From the NCBI GenBank assembly GCA_016709545.1, contig JADJMO010000001.1, positions 372,001 to 436,000 of the forward strand: a DNA stretch of 64,000 nucleotides. Direction: 5' to 3'. The stretch is from Myxococcales bacterium. GTDB taxonomy: Bacteria > Myxococcota_A > Polyangia > Polyangiales > JADJMO01. The notes under the pieces were generated by a model, which saw nothing but the letters and a program-made list of their open reading frames with translations, was not told the origin of the DNA and searched no databases. Within the stretch, counting starts at the first letter, position 1. Each line of letters starts with the position of its first letter. The position numbers and the translations under genes are program-made. Shown in pieces: positions 27,082 through 34,696 of this stretch.

Positions 27082-27966
27082 TCACGGCTTGCCGGTCTGC
27101 GGGGGCAGCGGCACGAGCTCGTCGACGCTCGGAAGGAGCACGAACTCGACCCTCCGGTTCATCGCCCGGTGTTCGGGGGTGTCGTTCGCGACCAGCGGTT
27201 CGAAGGCTCCCTGACCGGCCGCGACGAGTCGCTCCGGCCGCAGGCCGCTCTTGACGAGCCGCCGTACGATCTCGACGGCGCGCAGCGACGAGAGCTCCCA
27301 GCTCGTCGGGGCTTGCTTCGAGCTCGGCGTGGCGTCGTCGGTGTGGGTGATGACCTCGAACCGTCGATCGGGAATCTCGCGCAGCGCCTTGGAGAGGGGC
27401 GTGAGGACGAGATCCGCCTTTGCCGAGAGTTCGAGCTTGCCCTGGTCGAACAACAGGTCGCAGGCGACGACCACCATCGTGTGACCGCCCCGCATCGTCA
27501 CCGTGACCTGGTGAGCCTCGACTTGCTTCTGCAGCCGATGTGCGAGTTCCTTGAACTGAGCGATCCGCTTCTCGGCGGCTTCTTGGGCCTTGCGGAGCTC
27601 CTCGAGCCTCGCCTTCGCGTTCTCCAGAGCGGTCGAGAGCGTCCCCTTCTCGGCGAGGATCGAGTCCACGTCCTTGCCGAGGCGGGTGAGCTCCGCGCGG
27701 AGGTGTTGGTTGATCGAGGTGGCCGCGGCGAGCTGGGTCGGGGGGTGGTGCGCCGGGGTCTCGAGCTTGACGATCTCGGCATCGCGCTGCGCAGCCAGCT
27801 CGGTGGCCGTCGTCAGCCTGGCCTCGAGCTCCTTGATCTGCTCTGCGTCGTGCTGCGCTCGGGCGTCGGCCGCAGCGGTCACGTGATCGTATCGCGACTT
27901 GGACACGCACCCCGCGAGCCCACACAGCAGACATGTCACCACGAAGGTGCGAGGGTAGGCGAGCAT
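27082..27966 (-). CDS. OmpA-family lipoprotein with coiled coil
   Basis: A 294-residue lipoprotein. The signal sequence TFVVTCLLCGLAGC ends in a good lipobox. A coiled coil of about 130 residues follows (with EQIKELEARLTTATELAAQR and similar heptads), then an OmpA C-terminal domain. The domain includes LSAKADLVLTPLSKAL, a variable loop, SSLRAVEIVRRLV, LVAAGQGAFEPLVAN and NRRVEFVLLP. It would anchor in the outer membrane and bind peptidoglycan at a distance set by the coiled coil. It is similar in plan to MotB/OmpA spacers. Divergent from the secreted hydrolase at 28026 and convergent with the TolB-like gene, it is probably transcribed alone. ATG 27966 was chosen for the signal peptide. Confidence 0.9.
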   Translation of the reverse strand: MLAYPRTFVVTCLLCGLAGCVSKSRYDHVTAAADARAQHDAEQIKELEARLTTATELAAQRDAEIVKLETPAHHPPTQLAAATSINQHLRAELTRLGKDVDSILAEKGTLSTALENAKARLEELRKAQEAAEKRIAQFKELAHRLQKQVEAHQVTVTMRGGHTMVVVACDLLFDQGKLELSAKADLVLTPLSKALREIPDRRFEVITHTDDATPSSKQAPTSWELSSLRAVEIVRRLVKSGLRPERLVAAGQGAFEPLVANDTPEHRAMNRRVEFVLLPSVDELVPLPPQTGKP

Positions 27967-28025
27967 GACACGCGGGCGCTGCACGTCCCGCACCACCCGG
28001 CCCACCTCTTGCTGGGAAGGACGCA

Positions 28026-28805
28026 ATGAGTCGATCCTTCGTTGTCGGGTTGGCACTCGCCGTCACCCTCGAGTCGAGCGTCGCGGTCGCGGCCTCGGGC
28101 TCCACCCTCTACTTCGACCACGACTCGTCGTCTCTCCTCGAGAAGGGCGAGCAGCTCGGCGCCGCGGTCTACGTACCCGCCGACGTGGACACCCCCGCTG
28201 CCCTCCCGCTGGTCGTGTTCCTCCACGGGACCAACCCCACGGGAGCGCTACACCTGTGGATGGGCGGGGGGCCGGCGCCGGCCCTGCGGGAGATCGTCGA
28301 CGCATGGACGGGCTCGGATCGTCCTGCACCATTCCTCCTCGCCGCGCCCAGCCAGACCCTAGGCGCACGCACGGGATCGACGCTCTGGCCGACGTTCGAT
28401 CTCTCGAGCTTCGTCGACCACGCCGAGGCAGCGCTCCCGACGACCGTCGAGATCGATCGACAGCGGATCTTGGTCGTGGGACACAGCGGCGCTGGGTGCA
28501 ATGGCCTCGGGGGCCTGGCCTCCATCGCGACTACGGCGACCCCTTTTGCCCTCGTGGCGCTCGACACGTGTCTCGACGACCCCTTCGCCGCTGCGCTCCG
28601 CCAGTCGGCGACCGGTGGCGTCCACGTGTCGGTGTACTTCCAGCGCACCATCTGGCTCCGTGACTTCGATGGCTTCACCAAGGCGGTGAGCCCGACCATC
28701 ACGACGACCGAACTCACGGTGGCTGGCCCCAACGCTCACGACGACATCGTTGCGCTGGCTCTACGTCACTTCCTCGTCGAGTCACTGGGGCACCGAGAGC
28801 CGTGA
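28026..28805 (+). CDS. Secreted alpha/beta hydrolase
   Basis: A 259-residue exported protein: signal peptide SFVVGLALAVTLESSVAVAA, then an alpha/beta-hydrolase domain. PLVVFLHGTNPTG contains the oxyanion HG motif. LVVGHSGAGCNG contains the nucleophile Ser (GHSGAG), and a late Asp (ALDTCLDD) and His (NAHDDI) can complete the triad. It resembles polyhydroxybutyrate-depolymerase/feruloyl-esterase-like enzymes in plan, but the substrate is not evident. A GGGAAGGA ribosome-binding site precedes the ATG. The gene is followed by the RNA-like element and UUCG terminator at 28844-28962. Whether it belongs functionally to the envelope module next door is unknown. Confidence 0.85.
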   Translation: MSRSFVVGLALAVTLESSVAVAASGSTLYFDHDSSSLLEKGEQLGAAVYVPADVDTPAALPLVVFLHGTNPTGALHLWMGGGPAPALREIVDAWTGSDRPAPFLLAAPSQTLGARTGSTLWPTFDLSSFVDHAEAALPTTVEIDRQRILVVGHSGAGCNGLGGLASIATTATPFALVALDTCLDDPFAAALRQSATGGVHVSVYFQRTIWLRDFDGFTKAVSPTITTTELTVAGPNAHDDIVALALRHFLVESLGHREP

Positions 28806-28843
28806 CGTGCGCGGATATCTAGAGCGCGCTTGCAAAAGAAGGT

Positions 28844-28962
28844 AGTGGCCGAAAGCCCCGGGCCTTTACAAGGCCACTGGATGTTGTAAGATTGATGCTT
28901 CCGAAACCCTCCAGGTTCGGGAGCAAACGGGACCCTACTCTCTTCGGAGAGTAGGGTCTTTT
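28844..28962 (+). ncRNA. Candidate small RNA with C-rich loop and intrinsic terminator
   Basis: Three stems in about 120 bases. Stem 1 pairs 28844-28850 with 28872-28878 (AGTGGCC/GGCCACT). Stem 2 pairs 28897-28905 with 28916-28924 (nine pairs including one U-G) around the loop ACCCTCCAGG. Stem 3 is the terminator at 28931-28958. The loop exposes CCCTCC, complementary to purine-rich ribosome-binding sites, as in several known regulatory RNAs. No ORF or clear promoter was seen. It could instead be a structured 3' UTR of the hydrolase gene. Confidence 0.45.
28931..28962 (+). terminator. Intrinsic terminator with UUCG tetraloop
   Basis: A perfect 12-bp stem (28931-28942 with 28947-28958) is closed by a TTCG loop and followed by TTTTGCTTT. 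This is the best rho-independent terminator in the window and acts on plus-strand transcripts (hydrolase and/or the candidate small RNA). Confidence 0.9.
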
Positions 28963-29093
28963 GCTTTCATAGAGTGGCTTGAAAGAGTGTGAGGGAATCG
29001 TGCACAGAACGCCCTTGCGTAAAGGTTATCGACCGTTGTCGTGAAGTCCAAGTGCGCAAGCGATCGCACGCGTGCGGCGCGTGTGGCATTTCG
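28963..29093. other. Intergenic remainder before the DUF389 gene end
   Basis: This stretch lies between the UUCG terminator and the stop of the minus-strand DUF389 gene. No gene, repeat or clear minus-strand terminator was recognised in it. Confidence 0.5.
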
Positions 29094-30769
29094 CTACAGC
29101 GCCGCATCTCCACTGTCCGCGCCGCCGTCACCCACCCCTGCAGGCGCCGGGCTCGGGCACGCTCCGACGACGAATCGAACGCTCCAGGCCTCGCCGGCGA
29201 CCGATGAGACGCGCGGGTGGCCAGCGAGGAGGGGGGTCAGTGCTCGAGCGAGCTCGTGGTCGGCGACCGTCGTCTCTGCGTCGGGCCGGACGACGCACGC
29301 CGAGAGCGCGGAGGTCGTACGGGTCCTCGCCAGGCTCATGGCGACGACGGCCACGAACGCCAGGTCGCCTTCGCTGCGAGTCAACGCCGCCACTGGCACC
29401 GCGGCGTCCAGCAGCTCGACGGGGCGGGCGAGCTGGAGTGCTGCTGCCTTCTGGAGCACCGCGAGGCCGTCCACGCCGAGCGGTGCACCGAGGTGAACCA
29501 CGCGAATCCGAAGGCTGGGGCCAGCATCGGCCTCGAGTTCGATGGTCAGCGGTGCGCCCGCAGCGCCGACCGGCCACAGTGACGCGAGGATCGTACGCAC
29601 CTGCTCCCGCGCGGCATCGAGTGGATCGACGGTGGGAACGGGGGCGACCACGGCTTTGGTGGCCGGCGGTGTCAGCAAGGTCGATTGTAGCCCTGCGAAT
29701 GCGGTGGCGTCGGGGACCGCGAGCACCTCGACGCGCGGCACGACCCCCGCGCTCTGCCGGATCGCCAGGTCGATCCGCGCGCGGGCAGCTTCGGCGTCGC
29801 TGGTCTTGCCGAGCAGCACCAGCACGACCTCGACCTGACGGCGCTCGACGCGTACGCGCGTCTGGACGATCCGCAGGGGCTCGTGGGCGAGCGTGTCGCG
29901 GATCGCGGCTCGTACGCGGACCTGCCAGGCCATCTCGTCGAGCGCGCGGCGCAGCGGCACGGAGACGGCCAGCAGGAGGGCGACCGGCATCAAGAAGCGA
30001 AGGACGGGACCCAACCGCGACGCGAAGACCCGTGAGGTGTGACGCGCGAGGGCAGCCGCGAGGTCAGGCCTTGCTCCTCGGCGAGTGCGCTCGCCTCGAG
30101 GACCTTCACGTCGACCCGGCCGAAACCAGCCACGAAGAAGGAAGCGCTCCCGACGACGACGATCGCGACGAGATTCGTCACGAAGAGCAGCATGGCCCCT
30201 CCGGCCACTGTCCAGGTCATCGTGCCGAGCCCGAATCCACTCGCACACAGCGGCGGGACGAGCGAGATGCCGATGGACGTACCAGCGGCAGTCGCGGCGG
30301 TCTCGGAGCCCGGACGAAGCGACGCGTACACTCCGGCCAGCGCGCAGAACGCCGCGGTCGCCAGATCGAGGATGGTGGGCGAAGCCCGCGCCGTGATCTC
30401 GGCGTTCAGCTCGTGGAACGGGAGCGCCAGCGTGATCGCAGCTGCACCCCCGACAGCGACGACGACGCTGAGTCCTATGCGACCGGCCGATCGAAGGACG
30501 AGGAACGGTGACCCGGTGGCCAGGCCCATCGCGAGGCCGACGATGGGGCCCATGAGCGGCGCGACGAGCATCGCACCGATGATCACGGCCGTGCTCCCCA
30601 CCGAGAGCCCCAGCGTGGCGATGCCGATCGAAACGACCAGTTGCAGCCAGTACGAAGTCGCCTCGCTCGAATCACGGTGCAGCATGCCGGCGACGAGCGG
30701 CGCGCGCCCCTCCTTCGAGTTGCCGAGCAACCGCACGAGTCGGTCCTGCAGACGTTCCCAGGAGCTCAT
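29094..30769 (-). pseudogene. DUF389 membrane protein, interrupted by one frameshift
   Basis: The first part, from MSSWERLQDRLVRLLGNS, is a DUF389 (uncharacterised hydrophobic) protein with STAVIIGAMLVAPLMGPIVG, GTSIGISLVPPLCASGFG and about six membrane helices. Near 30050 the frame is lost after GLTSRL. A second frame continues with ARHTSRVFASRLGPVLRFLM and a membrane helix (LLLAVSVPLRRAL), then about 250 residues of soluble, BON-like alternating domain ending near 29094. DUF389 proteins usually have such a C-terminal extension, so this is probably one 558-residue protein with one base missing. The function of DUF389 proteins is unknown; some are linked to osmotic or cold stress transport. 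The gene lies 31 bases after the H1-like gene, same strand. Confidence 0.75.
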
Positions 30770-30800
30770 GGCCGGGTCCGGAACGACGTCCCGCCTCCGC

Positions 30801-31190
30801 TTACTTCTTGCGGGTCCTGGCGCTCTTGCGAGCCCTCGTCTCCTTGGGTGCGACCTTGCTGGCCTTCGCCTTGGGTGCGTTCGAAGCACGTACGGTCTTG
30901 CGAGCGAGGCTCGTCGCGGACTTCACCCTCCCGGTCGTCTTGCGCGTGGACTTGCGCGACGGCTTGCCCGGAGGCGAGTTCTCGAGCGCGGCACCACCCT
31001 TCTTGGCGGCGCGCTTGGAGCGGTTGGCGCTGCCCTTGGGGCCAACGGCCGCCTTGCGGTCGGTGGCGCTCGTTCCCGGTTTGGCGGTGTCGACGGGATC
31101 GTCTCGACGTGGGCGTGCAGGGCGCTTGGGACGAGCTGGCTTGGCGTCACGTTGGGTGCGCGTCTTGAATTCTCTGGCCTTGGTCGTCAT
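30801..31190 (-). CDS. Histone H1-like basic protein
   Basis: A 129-residue Lys/Arg/Ala/Pro-rich protein with almost no hydrophobic core. It starts MTTKAREFKTRTQRDAKP and ends in Arg/Lys repeats (KETRARKSARTRKK). Composition and disorder match bacterial H1-like/AlgP-type nucleoid proteins, which bind DNA non-specifically and are found in myxobacteria. The strong bias makes family assignment uncertain; a ribosome- or polyphosphate-binding role is also possible. It lies 28 bases after the ClC gene on the same strand, at the end of the otsA-otsB-marR-clc unit, so it may be induced with the osmotic-stress genes. Confidence 0.7.
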   Translation of the reverse strand: MTTKAREFKTRTQRDAKPARPKRPARPRRDDPVDTAKPGTSATDRKAAVGPKGSANRSKRAAKKGGAALENSPPGKPSRKSTRKTTGRVKSATSLARKTVRASNAPKAKASKVAPKETRARKSARTRKK

Positions 31191-31218
31191 GTGTGATCGT
31201 AGCATGCACGTGCCGTTC

Positions 31219-33489
31219 TCAGTGGTCCGGTCGGTCGCCGCTCCCCGAGGGCAAGGTGGTCGTTCGGGTCTCACGATGGGCGGCGAGTCGAGCGCCAAGG
31301 CTGTCGAGGATGGCGGCGGCCAGGTCTCGTCGGCGCACGATTCCGAGCGCACGCTCCCCAGCGCGCCCGACCGCGATGACGTGGGCGTCACCCAGCGCCA
31401 GCACGACGTCCTGGAGTGTCGCGTCCGGGTCGACCACTTCGATGGCATGCGCCACGTCGGCGGCGACGAGCAGCGAGAGGAGCTCCGGTTCCCCAGGCAG
31501 CGTGTCGAGATCCTCGGCGAGGACGACCAACGACGTTCCCGGCGCGGCGAGCAACACGGCACCGCAGACGGACTGTTCGACGGCCTCGCGCAGCGCCACG
31601 AAGCGCAAGGCCGCTGGGATCCATGGTGCTGGCTTGGCCACGTCGCGGGCGTGCACGGCCGGATCGGTGGTCGGCTCATGCGAGCGACGCGAAGGTGGCT
31701 GCCCGCGGAACTGACCGCGCACGAGGTCGGTCACCGAGACGATCCCCGAGAGCTCGTGCTGGTCGTCGGAGCGCACGACCGCGATCGAACGCGCGCCGGT
31801 CTCCTCGAAGCGCCGCACGGTCTCGAGGATCGACGCTCGCTCCGAGATGGTCGGCACGCTGCGAGCCAGCTCGCCGAGGGGGCGCGCCTCGTCGACCTGC
31901 CGGGCCGCGCGGAGCACGTCGAGGTCGACTCCACCGAGCAGGTTTCCCCCTCCGTCGACGATCAGGAGGAGCCGCCCGGCCGGCCGATCGACGAACTCGT
32001 CACAGGCGTCGCCTATCGTCGCATCCTGGCGCGCGGTATCAGCCCGACCGGCGATCTCACCGACGAGCGTGGTCTCGATCGAGGCTGCGGATCGCGGCGC
32101 GTGCAAGAAGATGCCGTCCTGCTCGAGCAGCGCGTCGTAGATCGAGGTGGGTTGCCAGCGCCGCGCGAGGGCATAGGCGGTCATGTTCGCGAGCATCAAG
32201 GGCAGAACGAGGCCATAGCCCCCGGTCATCTCGAAGATGATGAGCACCGACGTGATCGGGGCTCGGACCACGCCGGCGAAGACCGCGCCCATGCCGACCA
32301 GCGCGAACGCGCCGAGGTGCCTCGTCGGGTGGTGCAGGGCGGCCACGTCGAGGAAGCCGACGGCACCGCCGAGCATGGCCCCGATGAACAGCGAGGGGGC
32401 GAAGATGCCACCCGCGCCGCCGCTCGAGTAGGAGAACACCGTCGCGAGCAACTTGGCTGCGCCCAGCACCAGGAGGAGACGGAGGCCCAGGCCTCCTGCC
32501 AGCGCTGCGCCGAGGGTCTCGTAGCCACCGCCTGTGACGCCGGTCGTATGGAAGAAGCGGAGGACGAACACCGCCACGAGTCCGGTGACGAGTCCACCCA
32601 CCGCGGGGTGTGCCCACCCCGGGATCCGTTGCAGGGTGCGGAAGCCAGCCCGGAGCCGCAGCAGGCTCGTCGTGAAGCCGACCGATACGGCCGCCGCCGC
32701 GACGCCGAGCAGGGCGTAGAACACGAGCGACGAAGGGTGTTCGAGGGTGTAGCTGTCGACCGTGATGATGGGATGAGTACCGAGGACGCTTCGCTCGATG
32801 ACCGCGGCGAGTGCAGCGGCGACGACCACGCCGGACAAGACCGTGTGATCGAGCTGACCGACGATCTCCTCGATGGTGAACGTCACGGCGGCGATGGGCG
32901 CGTTGAACGCAGCGGCGATCCCGGCGGCGACTCCGACCGGGATCAGACGCCGCGCGTTCTTCGGATCGAGCCCTGTCGCGCGGCCGAGCATTCCGGCCGC
33001 GCCGGCGCAGATCTGCACCGTGGGCCCTTCGCGTCCGAGCGAAGCACCGGAGCCGATCTGGAGGATGGCGATGCAGAACTTGCCGAACGCATCGCGGAAC
33101 CGAATGCGCCCCCGCTCGGTGGCATAGGCCTGCTTGACCTGGGGGATTCCGGAGCCCCGCGCGCCCGGGACGAGCCACGTCAGGAGGGCGCCGGCGACGA
33201 GTCCACCGACGGTCGGTGTGACCACCATCCAGAACGCCCACGCGCCGTGCGGCTGCAGACGCGCGCGATCGATCAGCGCGTGTTCGGCCGCCTTGATCCC
33301 GAGGTGGAAGGCCACGGCAACGAGCCCGCAAACGAGGCCGACCAACAGGGTGAGCGCGAAGAGGTGCTGGGCCTCGTTGGGGAGATAGCGTCGCAGAAAG
33401 CGTAGAAAGCGCGGCGGAACTGGGATGCGCGTGCTCCACGCTGGCGTTGGCGCACGGATCCCCTCCTGGCCACTTGGCTCGGTGCTCAC
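31219..33489 (-). CDS. ClC-family Cl-/H+ exchanger with CBS domains
   Basis: A 756-residue membrane transporter. The filter motifs are GSGIPQVKQAY, GREGPTVQI (gating Glu) and GGIFAPSLFIGAMLGG. The internal Glu is retained in VTFTIEEIVG, so proton-coupled exchange rather than a pure channel is likely. After about 12 helices comes a cytoplasmic region with a CBS pair (GEIAGRADTARQDATIGDAC; ARSVPTISERASILETVRRF, then LSGIVSVTDLVRGQ) and a further CBS-like half (LLVAADVAHAIEVVDPDATL). Overlap with marR is ATGA, so it belongs to the otsA operon. Chloride exchange could balance charge during osmotic or acid shock. Confidence 0.94.
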   Translation of the reverse strand: MSTEPSGQEGIRAPTPAWSTRIPVPPRFLRFLRRYLPNEAQHLFALTLLVGLVCGLVAVAFHLGIKAAEHALIDRARLQPHGAWAFWMVVTPTVGGLVAGALLTWLVPGARGSGIPQVKQAYATERGRIRFRDAFGKFCIAILQIGSGASLGREGPTVQICAGAAGMLGRATGLDPKNARRLIPVGVAAGIAAAFNAPIAAVTFTIEEIVGQLDHTVLSGVVVAAALAAVIERSVLGTHPIITVDSYTLEHPSSLVFYALLGVAAAAVSVGFTTSLLRLRAGFRTLQRIPGWAHPAVGGLVTGLVAVFVLRFFHTTGVTGGGYETLGAALAGGLGLRLLLVLGAAKLLATVFSYSSGGAGGIFAPSLFIGAMLGGAVGFLDVAALHHPTRHLGAFALVGMGAVFAGVVRAPITSVLIIFEMTGGYGLVLPLMLANMTAYALARRWQPTSIYDALLEQDGIFLHAPRSAASIETTLVGEIAGRADTARQDATIGDACDEFVDRPAGRLLLIVDGGGNLLGGVDLDVLRAARQVDEARPLGELARSVPTISERASILETVRRFEETGARSIAVVRSDDQHELSGIVSVTDLVRGQFRGQPPSRRSHEPTTDPAVHARDVAKPAPWIPAALRFVALREAVEQSVCGAVLLAAPGTSLVVLAEDLDTLPGEPELLSLLVAADVAHAIEVVDPDATLQDVVLALGDAHVIAVGRAGERALGIVRRRDLAAAILDSLGARLAAHRETRTTTLPSGSGDRPDH

Positions 33490-33944
33490 TTCGCCCCCCG
33501 CTCGAGCTCGACAGCGAGGCGTTCGAGAATCTCGGCGACCACCAGGGCAGCCTCTTTCGACGTGGCCGCGAGCATCCGGTCGACGGCCTCCTCCACGGTG
33601 CCGTTCGTCGGTACGTCGAGGGTACGCCCCTTGGCGGTCAGACCGAGCGCGACCCTCCGGCTGTCCACCGGATCGCGACGCCGCTCGAGGAGGCCCTTGG
33701 TCTCGAGGCGCCGGAGTGTCGCCGAGACCGTCCCGCGGTCGACGTGGAGCAGCGCTGCCAGTTGCCCCGCTGTGATCCCCGGATAGGCCCCCACGCAGCG
33801 GATGACGAACCGCTGCTGCGCGGTGATTCCCAGGCGACGCTCCATGCGGGCGGAAAGACGCTCCGTGGCGTGGTCGAGGCGCCAGAGCCGCTGGAGGAAG
33901 TCGAGCGCTGGGCCGAGCGCCAGCTTCGAGGCTTGTTCGTTCAT
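33486..33944 (-). CDS. MarR-family transcriptional regulator
   Basis: A 152-residue winged-helix regulator. The DNA-binding part reads ITAQQRFVIRCVGAYPGITA, LAALLHVDRGTVSATLRRLE and GLLERRRDPVDSRRVALGL (the wing with the D-x-R-x-x motif). It is flanked by dimerisation helices. It is coupled on both sides: its start overlaps the otsB stop (ATGA) and its stop overlaps the ClC start (ATGA). MarR proteins bind short inverted repeats of the TTGN6CAA type. TTGGATATCCAA before its own operon and TTGGACATCCAA before nhaA are the obvious candidates, implying autoregulation plus control of the antiporters. The ligand is unknown. Confidence 0.93.
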   Translation of the reverse strand: MNEQASKLALGPALDFLQRLWRLDHATERLSARMERRLGITAQQRFVIRCVGAYPGITAGQLAALLHVDRGTVSATLRRLETKGLLERRRDPVDSRRVALGLTAKGRTLDVPTNGTVEEAVDRMLAATSKEAALVVAEILERLAVELERGAK

Positions 33945-34696
33945 CGGGAGGCCTCGTGGAGACGCAGCGCGACGAGCTTCGAGAGGAGGAGATCGATCTC
34001 GCGCTGGTCGCGCAAGAAGTACTTGGCCGCCGATCCGCGCGATTCGCCGACGCGGACGGAGAGCAGTCGGCCGGGTTGGTCGATGCGGAAGACGTCCTCG
34101 TCGGTCACGTCGTCGCCCGCGTAGAACGCCGTGTTGGCGCCCTCGACGGTCCGCAATCCGAGCAATGCGTCACCCTTGTTGGGGGCACGCTGCGGGATCA
34201 CGTTGATCACGAGCTTCCCGGGCACGACCCGCATCGGGGTCTCGAGCCGCTCGACCGCGCGCAGGATCGCCGAGCGAGTGGTCCGCTTGGTCCGCGAGCG
34301 TCGGTAGTGGATGGCGACCGAATAGCGCTTGTCCTCCAGGTCGACCCCGCCGAGCTCGGAGAGGGCGCTTGCCAGCAAAGGGATGGCGTCCCGCATCTCG
34401 CGCTCGAACTCGCCGAGCTCGGCACCGGGCTCGAGCCCGTGGTTGCCGATGACGTATTTGACCGCGCACGGCCCGAGCCGCTCACCGACGTCGGCCTTGC
34501 TGCGCCCCGAGATGACCGCGCACGGGTAGCGCCGGCATACCGCCGCGAAGAGCTCCGCGGTCTTCGGACGCATCACGGCGCGGTCGCGATCCGCGACGAT
34601 GGGCGCCAGCGTGCCGTCGAAGTCGAAGCCGAGCAGTACCCGCGACCACGCCAGCTGGGCGAGCATCTCGCCGTTCTCCTTGGCAAGCAGGCGCAT
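33941..34696 (-). CDS. otsB: Trehalose-6-phosphate phosphatase
   Basis: A 251-residue HAD-superfamily phosphatase that releases trehalose from trehalose-6-phosphate. Motif I is LLGFDFDGTLAPI (nucleophile Asp), motif II CAVISGRSKADV, then YVIGNHGLEP, motif III Lys in RAPNKGDALLGL and motif IV AFYAGDDVTDEDVF. The length and order match OtsB. Its ATG overlaps the final base of the otsA stop (TGATG) and its stop overlaps marR. It acts in the cytoplasm with the membrane-anchored OtsA to make trehalose as a compatible solute. Confidence 0.95.
   Translation of the reverse strand: MRLLAKENGEMLAQLAWSRVLLGFDFDGTLAPIVADRDRAVMRPKTAELFAAVCRRYPCAVISGRSKADVGERLGPCAVKYVIGNHGLEPGAELGEFEREMRDAIPLLASALSELGGVDLEDKRYSVAIHYRRSRTKRTTRSAILRAVERLETPMRVVPGKLVINVIPQRAPNKGDALLGLRTVEGANTAFYAGDDVTDEDVFRIDQPGRLLSVRVGESRGSAAKYFLRDQREIDLLLSKLVALRLHEASR

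Noticed and set aside
27998..28013. CGGCCCACCTCTTGCT, a sigma-54-like sequence before the secreted hydrolase
   Set aside because: Two changes in the -24 box, and it would start transcription downstream of the clear ribosome-binding site GGGAAGGA. The minus-strand counterpart before the OmpA-like gene is weaker still.
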